From the NCBI RefSeq assembly GCF_001667505.1, contig NZ_LZHZ01000049.1, forward strand, positions 33,605 to 97,604: a stretch of 64,000 nt of DNA, read 5' to 3'. The DNA is from Mycobacterium sp. ACS1612 (GTDB lineage: Bacteria > Actinomycetota > Actinomycetes > Mycobacteriales > Mycobacteriaceae). Below the pieces are notes generated by a model. It searched no databases, was not told where the DNA came from, and saw nothing but the letters and a program-made list of their open reading frames with translations. This document shows positions 18,111-26,253 of this stretch, piece after piece (the stretch's first letter is position 1; every line of letters starts with the position of its first letter). The translations under genes and the position numbers were made by a program.

Positions 18111-19432
18111 CCGGCGAGCGAAAAGTGAAGTGGTTCACCATCATCGGGGCATGTCTGGCCGTGACGATGACGGGTTGCTCGTTCGAAGGATTGAACTCGC
18201 TACCGCTACCCGGAGCAGTCGGACGTGGACCGGACGCCGTGACCTATCACGTCGAGATCCCGAATGTGTCTACGATGGAGTCGAATTCGCCGGTCATGAT
18301 CAACGACGTCGTCGTCGGCAGCATCGGCAAGATGACCGTCAAAGACTGGCATGCCGATGTGGAGATTTCGGTCAAGCCCGACGTGGTCGTGCCTGCCAAT
18401 GCGGTGGCCACGGTCGGTCAGACCAGCCTGCTGGGCTCGATGCACTTGGCGCTCAACCCGCCGCTCGGCGAAAAGCCAATTGGCAGATTGCAGCCCGGTG
18501 CCACCATCGGCTTGAACCGGTCTTCGGCCTATCCGACCACGGAACAGACACTGTCATCGCTGTCGGTGATCGCCAACGGAGGCGGTCTGGGACAGATCGG
18601 TGACATCATCCACAACTTCAGCGCCGCGTTGTCAGGACGCGAACCACAGATCCGCGAGCTGCTCACCCGCCTCGACAACGTCGTTGGCGTACTTGATCAG
18701 CAACGCGACAACATCATTTCCACCATCCAGCAACTGAGGCGAGTTGCCGGCACGTTCGCGGGGCAACGCGATGTGATCGACCGCGCGCTCAAGGACATTC
18801 CGCCGGCATTGGATGTGCTGGTCAGGGAGCGGCCGCGGTTGACGACCGCGCTGTCGAAGCTCGGCCAGTTGAGCGACACCGCGACCCGGCTGGTCAACGA
18901 TGCGGGTGACGATCTGGTGGCCGACCTGAAGAATCTCGAGCCGACGATCAAGGCACTCGCCGACGTCGGACCCGATCTGACGGTTGGGCTTCGATTTGCC
19001 ACCGCCTTCCCGTACGGCCCGACCTTCGCCGACCGAGTCGCGCGCGGGGACAACATCAACCTGTTCGCCGTTTTCGACATCACCTACCCGCGACTGAAGC
19101 GGACCTTCTTCCTCGGCACTCGGTGGGGCGACCAGGACGCTAAATTCATCCCCGCGCCCGGAGATCCGTTCTATCTGAATTATTCCTACAATCCGCTGGG
19201 TGTGGGTGTTGCGCCGCCACCTCCCGAGGATGCGACCGCCGCGGAGGGGTTGCCTCCTCCGCAAGCGCCGCCGAGTGGGCCGATGCCGGCAGTCACCGAG
19301 CCGCTGGTGCCCGTGGCGCCACCGGCGAATGCGGCTCCGGTGACCACATCCTCGCAAGTCTTTGCAGGGCCGTATGCCCCCGAACAGCCGGCACCGCCGG
19401 CGGTCCCATCGACACCGGGAGGCGGTGGCTGA
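18107..19432 (+). CDS. mceE: MceE family lipoprotein
   Basis: A 441-residue Mce subunit that begins with a lipoprotein signal: VKWFTIIGACLAVTMTGC, so Cys24 is the lipidation site. An MCE domain follows (PVMINDVVVGSIGKM), then a helical region and a Pro/Ala-rich tail from about residue 360. In every mce operon the fifth subunit is the lipoprotein, which supports the subunit order. It overlaps mceD by four bases and mceF by one. Confidence 0.93.
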   Translation: MTGERKVKWFTIIGACLAVTMTGCSFEGLNSLPLPGAVGRGPDAVTYHVEIPNVSTMESNSPVMINDVVVGSIGKMTVKDWHADVEISVKPDVVVPANAVATVGQTSLLGSMHLALNPPLGEKPIGRLQPGATIGLNRSSAYPTTEQTLSSLSVIANGGGLGQIGDIIHNFSAALSGREPQIRELLTRLDNVVGVLDQQRDNIISTIQQLRRVAGTFAGQRDVIDRALKDIPPALDVLVRERPRLTTALSKLGQLSDTATRLVNDAGDDLVADLKNLEPTIKALADVGPDLTVGLRFATAFPYGPTFADRVARGDNINLFAVFDITYPRLKRTFFLGTRWGDQDAKFIPAPGDPFYLNYSYNPLGVGVAPPPPEDATAAEGLPPPQAPPSGPMPAVTEPLVPVAPPANAAPVTTSSQVFAGPYAPEQPAPPAVPSTPGGGG

Positions 19433-21192
19433 TGGTTTTGACGCGCTTCGTCCGAAACCAGCTGGTTATCTTCACCATCGCGTCGATCGTCGGTGTGGCG
19501 GTAATGATTTTCACCTACATGCAGTTGCCGACCTTGCTCGGTATCGGCCACATTCAGGTGACGTTGGAACTGCCGGCCGCAGGCGGCCTCTATCGCTTTT
19601 CCAACGTGACTTACCGGGGGGTGCAGGTAGGGGAGGTGAGGGACATCAAGCTCACCGAGACCGGCGCGGAGGCGAAGATGACGCTGGGCACTTCGCCGAA
19701 GATTCCCGCGAATTTGCAGGCAAACGTCCTCAGCGTTTCCGCTGTCGGCGAGCAGTATGTGGATCTGCGTCCGCGTACCGATTCGGGCCCGTATCTGCGC
19801 AATGGCTCTGTGATCTCCGTGGACAACACTACAGTCCCGCAGCAGGTGGGTCCGATGCTGGACCAACTCAGCGCGCTTGTAGGCAGCATTCCAAAAGACC
19901 GAATCAGTGACTTGCTCGACGAGTCGTTCAAGGCCTTCAACGGCGCCGGCGACGACTTCCAATCCCTTGTCGACTCGTCGTCAAAGATCACCGGTTACCT
20001 CAACGACGTATCTGACCAGAGTCGAGCGCTGATCGATGACAGTGGGCCACTTCTGGATTCGCAGGCCCAGACCACGGACGCGATTCGGACGTGGGCGCGC
20101 AGCTTGGCTGGAATCACGGACCAGGTCGCGCAGGATGACCCGCAGGTGCGAGCGATCCTGCAACGCGGACCTGGCTTCGCGGAGGAGGTTTCAGCGCTTC
20201 TCACTCAAATAAAGCCGACTCTGCCGGTACTGCTGGCGAACCTCACTACCCTGGGTCAGATCCTCGTCACGTATAACCCCTCGCTCGAACAACTCCTGGT
20301 GCTTCTGCCCGGGGTCATCGCGGCCCAGCAGTCATTCGGGCTTCCGAAGAACAACCCGACGGGACTGCCCCTCAGCGACTTCTCACTCACCATCGCTGAT
20401 CCGAACGCATGCACGGTCGGTTTCCTGCCGCCGTCGCAGTGGCGCAACCCCGCCGACACCACCACCGTCGACACGCCGGACGGGTTGTATTGCAAACTGC
20501 CGCAGGATTCGCCCATCGCCGTGCGTGGCGCCCGCAACTACCCCTGCATGGAGCACCCCGGAAAGCGCGCTCCCACAGTCGAACTCTGCAACGACCCCAA
20601 GGGCTATGTGCCCCTGGCGATGCGCCAGCACAGCCTCGGACCGAATCCATTCGACCCGAACCTGGTCGCGCAAGGCGTGCCGGTCGACGACCGGGTCGAC
20701 TTCAACGACAGAATTCACGCACCCATCGAGGGCACGCCCCTGCCACCGGGTGCGGGCGCGCTCGGACTGCCCCCCGATCCATTGGCCGCTCCGATAGCAC
20801 CCGCACCTTCGGAGCCCCCACTGCCGCCGCCCCCGCCGGGCAATTCGCTCAACGGGGTGCCGATACCGCCACCAGACGCTCCGGTGCCGATACCGCCACC
20901 AGACACTCCGGTCGCGCCGGCAGAGACTCCTGTCGCTCCCGCAGCTGGGGAGGCACCGACCGCTCCGCACGGCCCCCTGCCCGGCCCCGCGGAGGTGCCA
21001 CCCTCAGACGGCGGGGTACCCGTCGCGCCAAGCGCGTTCAACGACAACGGACCTGGCGGTCCATCGGTCGCGATCGCGAGCTACGACCCCCGCACAGGGC
21101 GTTATATGAGCCCCGATGGGCGGCTTCAGCAAGTGGCGACCCCGGTTGCTGCTGCGCAACCCAAATCGTGGAAGGACCTGCTGCCGATCTGA
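19432..21192 (+). CDS. mceF: MceF family protein
   Basis: A 586-residue final Mce subunit: anchor near residues 10-32, MCE domain with TYRGVQVGEVRDIKL, helical domain, a Cys-containing segment (CTVGFLPPSQW, YCKLPQD, NYPCMEH), then about 150 residues rich in proline. The tail contains a short tandem repeat, PIPPPDAPV then PIPPPDTPV. It closes the 12-gene run and ends 16 bases before a convergent secreted-protein gene. Confidence 0.93.
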   Translation: MVLTRFVRNQLVIFTIASIVGVAVMIFTYMQLPTLLGIGHIQVTLELPAAGGLYRFSNVTYRGVQVGEVRDIKLTETGAEAKMTLGTSPKIPANLQANVLSVSAVGEQYVDLRPRTDSGPYLRNGSVISVDNTTVPQQVGPMLDQLSALVGSIPKDRISDLLDESFKAFNGAGDDFQSLVDSSSKITGYLNDVSDQSRALIDDSGPLLDSQAQTTDAIRTWARSLAGITDQVAQDDPQVRAILQRGPGFAEEVSALLTQIKPTLPVLLANLTTLGQILVTYNPSLEQLLVLLPGVIAAQQSFGLPKNNPTGLPLSDFSLTIADPNACTVGFLPPSQWRNPADTTTVDTPDGLYCKLPQDSPIAVRGARNYPCMEHPGKRAPTVELCNDPKGYVPLAMRQHSLGPNPFDPNLVAQGVPVDDRVDFNDRIHAPIEGTPLPPGAGALGLPPDPLAAPIAPAPSEPPLPPPPPGNSLNGVPIPPPDAPVPIPPPDTPVAPAETPVAPAAGEAPTAPHGPLPGPAEVPPSDGGVPVAPSAFNDNGPGGPSVAIASYDPRTGRYMSPDGRLQQVATPVAAAQPKSWKDLLPI

Positions 21193-21208
21193 TCAGCCCA
21201 TGACGCGG

Positions 21209-21751
21209 CTAAGACATCAGTTCCAGTCGCACTGGCAGCTGAGTGACAACCGGCTTGTTGTAACCGCATGCGCCACTAGGGGCCAGTGTCCTTTCCCAGC
21301 CCACGATCAGGTCACGATCCTTGTTCTTCTCACTCGTCGCTGGATTCCACCCCCACAACGCGAAGTTCTGGTGAGCGGGGGCTGCGGTGCCGTCGGGGCA
21401 CGGCAGCCAATTTGGGACGTCGCGGTCGATCCTCCAGGAATCACCGTTGAAGTTCAGCGCGCCGGTCCAGCCTGCGTCGCTTCTGACCTCGCCGTAGCAT
21501 TCGATCGGACTAATACAATCCGAGGTCACAGAGAAGGTCTCCATCTTCGACGGCTGGTCGATGTAAACCATGGCTCCACCCGCGCCGTTCGGACCCGCGC
21601 TGGTTTGCGCCCATTCCCCGTTCGAGAACGCCCGATAGGTGCCATTGAGCGCAACTCCGTAGTCTGTGGCGTGTGCAGACGGAGCCGTACCGAGAACTGC
21701 GACCACGGCACAGATCGCTCCAGCACCTGCGCATAGCTCAACTCCCCGCAT
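21209..21751 (-). CDS. secreted mycobacterial protein of unknown function
   Basis: A 180-residue protein with a signal peptide ending at PSAHA and a mature Cys-containing beta-rich domain (YGVALNGTYRAFSNGEW, VTSDCISPIECYGEV, a Trp-rich SWRIDRDVPNW and CPDG). The two early Cys and the later Cys pair are probably disulfide-bonded. It is convergent with mceF and resembles the secreted protein at 2675-3112 on the other flank of the locus. The minus-strand ATG at 21751 has no clear Shine-Dalgarno; TAAGCT eight bases upstream could be a -10. Function unknown. Confidence 0.75.
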   Translation of the reverse strand: MRGVELCAGAGAICAVVAVLGTAPSAHATDYGVALNGTYRAFSNGEWAQTSAGPNGAGGAMVYIDQPSKMETFSVTSDCISPIECYGEVRSDAGWTGALNFNGDSWRIDRDVPNWLPCPDGTAAPAHQNFALWGWNPATSEKNKDRDLIVGWERTLAPSGACGYNKPVVTQLPVRLELMS

Positions 21752-21830
21752 AACGTGCTAGCTTATCGCGGGGGGTAGTAATCCTCTCCGAGAGTGAGAA
21801 TTTCGTTCCCGTCTGTGGGAAGATCGCACC

Positions 21831-22214
21831 GTGCGGTCCCCCGTCGCAGTGCTCGCTGCCATGCTCACGGCCGGCTCGCTGGGCTTCGCATTCCCCGCCA
21901 GGGCCGACGATCCCGCCGAATGCGACTATCCCTCCTGCACACCCGGCATCGTGCCCGGCGTCGTGCTCGGTTCCTACTGCGACAACCCCACCTACTATGC
22001 GTTCGGCGTGACGTCGTGGGGGCGGCTGGTGTTCTGTGGTTCGCCGCGGCGTTACGAACCGAGGTGGTTCCGCTCTCCGGAGATGCACGGAGTCAAGAAT
22101 GAGGGCGATTTCTGTCCCGCCATGGACGGCGAGATGGCACAGGCGCCGGACGGCCTGATCCTCACCTGTGTGGCCTACGAGGGCGCCAGCCGCTGGGTAC
22201 GCGGCGATACCTAG
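21831..22214 (+). CDS. small secreted Cys-rich protein (paralogue A)
   Basis: A 127-residue protein with a signal peptide (GTG start at 21831, GGGAAG eight bases upstream; cleavage near PARADD). The mature part follows the pattern Cx4C(T/V)Px6GVxxGxxC...FGVTSxGRLVFC...LxC...SRWV. The same order is found in the convergent gene at 22211-22597, so the two are paralogues. The stop TAG lies in a CTAG tetranucleotide shared with the stop of the other copy. Two or three disulfides are likely. Function unknown. Confidence 0.7.
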   Translation: MRSPVAVLAAMLTAGSLGFAFPARADDPAECDYPSCTPGIVPGVVLGSYCDNPTYYAFGVTSWGRLVFCGSPRRYEPRWFRSPEMHGVKNEGDFCPAMDGEMAQAPDGLILTCVAYEGASRWVRGDT

Positions 22215-22597
22215 AAGTTCACCCAGCGCAGCGCGCCGTTGACGTCCGCACACCGCAGCGGCACACCAGGAGTGCGCAGCAGCTGTAAGTCGTTGCCCGC
22301 CAAGGGTTGCTGCGCCGTCGTGCCTGCGCGGTCGCATGGCTGCGCCACCTCACGTGTGCCGACCAACGGCCCAACCGGCACCCACATGCCCTGCGAGGCG
22401 CAGATCAGCGTTCCGCCGCTTGCGTCGAGGCCGAACACGAACGACGGTGCGGGCGTACACGGCGCGCCGGCGGCGACGCCTCGCGCGAGGTTGGGCACGC
22501 AGTCGACGGAATCGCACGCCGCGGATGCTTCGGCGGACAGAGGCAATGCCGTCGTGATCATTCCGCATGCCACAAGCGAAGCGAGGATTCCGCGCAC
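22211..22597 (-). CDS. small secreted Cys-rich protein (paralogue B)
   Basis: A 128-residue protein starting at GTG 22597, ten bases after the P450 stop, so probably co-transcribed with the P450. The signal peptide ends near AEASA. The mature part (CDSVDCVPNLARGVAAGAPC, FGLDASGGTLIC, LRCADVNGALRWV) aligns with paralogue A. A longer open frame up to 22837 is a shadow of the P450. The last four bases overlap the convergent paralogue. Function unknown. Confidence 0.7.
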   Translation of the reverse strand: MRGILASLVACGMITTALPLSAEASAACDSVDCVPNLARGVAAGAPCTPAPSFVFGLDASGGTLICASQGMWVPVGPLVGTREVAQPCDRAGTTAQQPLAGNDLQLLRTPGVPLRCADVNGALRWVNF

Positions 22598-22607
22598 GGC
22601 TGAAAGC

Positions 22608-23888
22608 CTAACCGGCGGGGGTGAACTCGATGTTGAGTTCGGTGAGTCCGCGCAGAATGAACGTCGGCTCATAGGTGTAGTTGCGGGCGTCGATAGAGCC
22701 GTGCTCGATCTCGCTGATCTTGATGTCGGCCAGTCGGTCGAGAAGCCGCTCGATTGACACCCGGCCCTCGACGCGGGCCAGCGGGGCACCGGGGCAGGAG
22801 TGGATCCCGCGACTGAAGGCGATGTGTTCGCGGACATTCTTGCGGTCCAGTTGGAACTCGTGCGGGTTCTCGAACCGGCGGGGATCGCGGTTTGCCGCGC
22901 CGGGGCTGACCATCACCGTGGTGCCCGCAGGCACCGGAGTTTCGCCGAGAGTCGTTGTCTTGCGGGCCATTCGGAAAACACTCTTCACCGGGCTGTCCAT
23001 CCGCAGGCATTCCTCGATGAAGACCGGAATGAGGCTGCGGTCCTCCCGGAGCCTGCGCTGGATGTCGGGCCGGTCGCCCAGCACCCGAAGCGCCGCGCCG
23101 AGTAGTTTCGCGGTGGTCTCCTGGCCGGCGGCGAACAGGAACGTTGCGGTGCGGACGACGTCGACCACCTCGGGCGTGGAGCCGTCGGGGTACTTGGCGG
23201 TGGCGATGGAGGTCAGCACGTCGTCGCGGGGCGATTCACGGCGATCTTCGATGTACTGCGAGAACTTCTCGTCCGCCCATGCCAACGGATTGGTCGCGAT
23301 CACCTCGTGGTCCAGGGCGCCGATGTTGGTTCCTGGCTGTCCTGCTCCGAAGGATTGACGGAAGTCCTCGTGGTCGGCTTCCGGGACGCCCAGGAGATCC
23401 GCAACCACCAAGAGGGAGAACGGCTTCGCGTATGCGGCGAGGAACTCGCAGCGACCGTCGGCGATGAACTCATCGATGTGACGATCGGCCAACCGCCACA
23501 TGAAGTCTTCGTTCTCCTTGAGTCGCTTCGGCGTCAGCAGTCGAGCCAGGATCGAGCGGGCGTCGGTGTGCTGCGGCGGGTCCATCGTCACCATGTGCTC
23601 GAACATCGGGATCTGTGTGCGGTGCTTCTCGAGCTGTGCGCAGATGTCGTCACCCTCCGGGGTGAAGGGGATCGGTGTGAACGGTCCCATCACCGCGACG
23701 CAGGACGAGTAGTTCTCGGAGTCCTTGTAGACGTTGTTGGCCGCTTCCCAGCCGGTGACGGCGAGGACTCCGTTGTTGATCGGGCAGCACACGGGGTCCT
23801 TGCCGCGGATGTGGTCGTAATACGGGTGAGGGTCTGGCACCAACGAGGGATCCGTGAAGTAGTCGACATCGTCGTAATCAGTGGTCAT
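22608..23888 (-). CDS. cytochrome P450
   Basis: A 426-residue P450. The I-helix is LFAAGQETTAK, the ExxR is in EECLRMDSP, the PERF-like segment is RFENPHEF, and the haem loop is FSRGIHSCPG with Cys near residue 365. The start is ATG 23888 with GGAAGGA seven bases upstream; an in-frame extension to 23915 is unneeded. No ferredoxin adjoins it. The divergent TetR gene and the palindrome between them suggest substrate-induced repression. It differs in sequence from the P450 at 3174-4532. CYP family not assigned. Confidence 0.92.
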   Translation of the reverse strand: MTTDYDDVDYFTDPSLVPDPHPYYDHIRGKDPVCCPINNGVLAVTGWEAANNVYKDSENYSSCVAVMGPFTPIPFTPEGDDICAQLEKHRTQIPMFEHMVTMDPPQHTDARSILARLLTPKRLKENEDFMWRLADRHIDEFIADGRCEFLAAYAKPFSLLVVADLLGVPEADHEDFRQSFGAGQPGTNIGALDHEVIATNPLAWADEKFSQYIEDRRESPRDDVLTSIATAKYPDGSTPEVVDVVRTATFLFAAGQETTAKLLGAALRVLGDRPDIQRRLREDRSLIPVFIEECLRMDSPVKSVFRMARKTTTLGETPVPAGTTVMVSPGAANRDPRRFENPHEFQLDRKNVREHIAFSRGIHSCPGAPLARVEGRVSIERLLDRLADIKISEIEHGSIDARNYTYEPTFILRGLTELNIEFTPAG

Positions 23889-23918
23889 CTGCTTGCGTTT
23901 CCTTCCGGATCCCAAGAT

Positions 23919-23940
23919 ATGCTGAGCACCTGCTTAGCAT
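23919..23940. promoter_or_regulatory. near-perfect palindrome, probable TetR operator
   Basis: A 22-base palindrome with left half ATGCTGAGCAC and right half CTGCTTAGCAT: nine of eleven base pairs are complementary. It sits 31 bases before the P450 start and about 80 bases before the divergent TetR start. This is the classic place for the operator of that TetR protein. Confidence 0.65.
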
Positions 23941-24019
23941 GCACGTAGAGTCACGGTCAAGGTGACACCACGGGTCGGCGGCTACCATCTGCGTGGCAGC
24001 AGCTATGAGAGGAATTGAC

Positions 24020-24658
24020 ATGGCATCGGCGCGAAGAATGGGAGCGCCGGACGCGAAGAACCGCGGCGTGCTGCTCGACGCCGCCGAGCAACTGTTGCTC
24101 GAAGAGGGCTACGGCGCGGTCACTTCCCGGCGGGTAGCCGAACGGGCCGGCCTCAAGCCGCAACTCGTGCACTACTACTTCCGCACGATGGAGGACCTGT
24201 TCCTCGAGGTGTTCCGGCGCAGAGCGGAAGAGGGGCTCGGGGTGCTGAAGACAGCGCTGGCGTCGCCGCAACCGCTGTGGGCGCTGTGGCGGTTCAGCAC
24301 GATGCCGGAGGCGACGCGACTGACGATGGAGTTCATGGGTCTGGCCAATCATCGCAAGGCATTGCGGGCCGAAATCGTCTACTACGCCGAGCGTTTCCGT
24401 GAGGAGCAGAACAAGGCCATCGCCGCAGCGTTGGAGCGTTACGGCATCGCGACCTCGGAAGTGCCGCCCGTGGTGTGGACGGTGTTCGCGACGAGCGTGT
24501 CGCAAGCGATCGTGATGGAACGGGCGCTCGGCATGTCTTCCGGTCACGAGGAAACCTTCCAGTACTGCGAACAGTGGTTACGCCGCCTCGAAGGTGAACC
24601 GCCACCGGCCGACGATCACCAGGGGCGAATCGAGCAGAGCGCGCCTTTGGGGCCCTGA
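24020..24658 (+). CDS. TetR/AcrR family transcriptional regulator
   Basis: A 212-residue regulator. The N-terminal helix-turn-helix runs from NRGVLLDAAEQLL through VTSRRVAERAGLKPQLVHYYF; the rest is an all-helical ligand-binding and dimerisation domain. The start is ATG 24020 because AGAGGA is six bases upstream; two earlier in-frame ATGs lack this. A candidate -10 (TACCAT) is at 23983. It is divergent from the P450 and most likely represses it and itself through the palindrome at 23919-23940. The 3' end overlaps the convergent secreted-protein gene by 43 bases. Confidence 0.88.
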   Translation: MASARRMGAPDAKNRGVLLDAAEQLLLEEGYGAVTSRRVAERAGLKPQLVHYYFRTMEDLFLEVFRRRAEEGLGVLKTALASPQPLWALWRFSTMPEATRLTMEFMGLANHRKALRAEIVYYAERFREEQNKAIAAALERYGIATSEVPPVVWTVFATSVSQAIVMERALGMSSGHEETFQYCEQWLRRLEGEPPPADDHQGRIEQSAPLGP

Positions 24659-25041
24659 TGGGTCTTCACGACCACGCCGTCGACGGCAAGCGCGCAGTGG
24701 ATGTTCGGCGTCTTGGTTGATTCCCCGCCTGTGCCCGCCACCACCATCGCCCATTGATCGGGGTTGACCAGTCCGACATCCAGATTCCACTGCTGATTCG
24801 GCCCGACGTCGGCTTCTGCCTTGGGGCTGAACTGATATGGATTGTGGCTGTAGTCCGCCCAGTTCGGTGGGTCGGTGTCGCGGTAATAAATCACCACACT
24901 GAATGGCTGCTCGGCCCACACCGTGTAGTGGACGTTGTGCAACGGAGGAGGCGGGGGATCGTTGTCCGCGGCCGCGGATGGCGTGCCTAGGATCAGACAC
25001 CCGGCCAGCACCGTCGCCGATAGCGCAGGCGGAAACCTCAT
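24616..25041 (-). CDS. secreted protein with MmpS-like beta domain
   Basis: A 141-residue protein with a signal peptide (to about PSAAA), a short Asp-Pro stretch (DNDPPPPP), and a beta-sandwich-like domain. The series VHYTVWAEQPFSVVIYYRD, then Trp/Asn-rich strands, a Cys in PNIHCALAVDG and a last Cys in GALCSIRPW recalls the soluble domain of MmpS accessory proteins, but the N-terminal helix here looks like a cleaved signal rather than an anchor. The MmpS relation is inferred. It overlaps the TetR gene end to end. Confidence 0.65.
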   Translation of the reverse strand: MRFPPALSATVLAGCLILGTPSAAADNDPPPPPLHNVHYTVWAEQPFSVVIYYRDTDPPNWADYSHNPYQFSPKAEADVGPNQQWNLDVGLVNPDQWAMVVAGTGGESTKTPNIHCALAVDGVVVKTHQGPKGALCSIRPW

Positions 25042-25098
25042 TTCCGAGATCCTAGAACCATGTTTCCGACAGCGTGCTCCGATTGGGCGATCTGGTTT

Positions 25099-26241
25099 CT
25101 ACAGGCTGAGGATCGTCGCCGATGCCGTGCCGGGGGCTCCGTAGACGTGCGCCAAGCCGACGCGAGGGCCACCGGGCACCTGCCGGTCGCCTGCCTCGCC
25201 GCGCAGTTGGCGCACCAGTTCGTGCACCTGCCGCAGCCCCGAGGCGCCTATCGGCTCACCATTGGCGATCAACCCTCCGTCGGTGTTGATCGGCAGTGAG
25301 CCGTGGATCTCAGTCTCGCCGTCGGCGATCAGCTTCTCCTGATCGCCGTCTGCGCACAGCCCCGTCTCGGCCATGTGAATGACCTCGGCGCCGGCATCGG
25401 TGTCCTGCAACTGGGCGACGTCGACGTCCTCCGGGCCGATGCCCGCGGCCTCATAGGCGGCCTTGGCTGCGAACACCGTGGGGGAGGGGTCCTCGTCGAG
25501 CGGCGCCGAGGTGGCGTGCACCTCGTAGGCGCCGAACGTGCGGGTCCGGATCTCGGTGGCCCGCACATAGACCGGCTTGTCGGTGAACTTGTGTGCGATG
25601 TCGCCGCGGCACATGATGACCGCGGCCGCGCCCTCATCGGGAGCACAGAACATGTACTGCGTCAGCGGATAGTTGAGCACCGTCGAGTTGAGGATCTCTT
25701 CCTCGGGAATAGGCTTGCGCCGGAACGCATTCGGATTCTTCTCGCCGTTGCGGAAGTTCTTCGCCGCCACCTTTGCCAGCGTCGCCTGCGAGATGCCGTG
25801 TTTGTGGATGTAGTGGTTGGCCTTCATCCCGAAGAATTTGGTGGTGACGAACTGACCGTTCTCGGCGTACCACTGCGGCAGCGCGAGCTTGGCGGGATCG
25901 TCGGTGAACGCACCGCGCGGGTGTTTGTCGAGACCGATCGCGATGCCGATGTCGTACTTGCCCAACCGGATGGTGTCGGCGGTCTGCTGGATCGCCGACG
26001 CGGCGGTGGCGCACGCGTTGAAGACATTGGTGAACGTGATGCCCGTCAAGCCCACCAGGCGGGTCACCGCGTCGGGATTGGAGACCTCATGGCTGCCGCC
26101 GAAGCCGAACTGGATGTCCTTCCACTGGACTCCCGCGTCGGTGAGGGCAGCGTCGATCGCGTCGGCGCCCATCTCCATCGCGGTCTTGTCGAACCGTCCG
26201 AACGGGTGCAGACCCACGCCGATGATGGCGACGTCGTTCAT
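25099..26241 (-). CDS. thiolase-like lipid-transfer protein with altered active site
   Basis: A 380-residue protein of the SCP2/Ltp thiolase group. The nucleophilic Cys77 is present (FNACATAAS). The usual GHPxGATG histidine is replaced: the sequence reads NGEPIGASG with Glu329. The last catalytic loop reads AHVYGAPGTAS instead of CxG. Such proteins, paired with a DUF35 protein, often act in carbon-carbon cleavage or acyl transfer other than classical thiolysis. The DUF35 partner lies immediately upstream (12-base gap). Start ATG 26241. Confidence 0.88.
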   Translation of the reverse strand: MNDVAIIGVGLHPFGRFDKTAMEMGADAIDAALTDAGVQWKDIQFGFGGSHEVSNPDAVTRLVGLTGITFTNVFNACATAASAIQQTADTIRLGKYDIGIAIGLDKHPRGAFTDDPAKLALPQWYAENGQFVTTKFFGMKANHYIHKHGISQATLAKVAAKNFRNGEKNPNAFRRKPIPEEEILNSTVLNYPLTQYMFCAPDEGAAAVIMCRGDIAHKFTDKPVYVRATEIRTRTFGAYEVHATSAPLDEDPSPTVFAAKAAYEAAGIGPEDVDVAQLQDTDAGAEVIHMAETGLCADGDQEKLIADGETEIHGSLPINTDGGLIANGEPIGASGLRQVHELVRQLRGEAGDRQVPGGPRVGLAHVYGAPGTASATILSL

Positions 26242-26253
26242 GGCGTTCCTTTC

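Noticed and set aside
20865..20960. Proline-rich repeats in mceF as a possible mobile or regulatory repeat
   Set aside because: They are in-frame coding repeats of the MceF tail and need no separate explanation.
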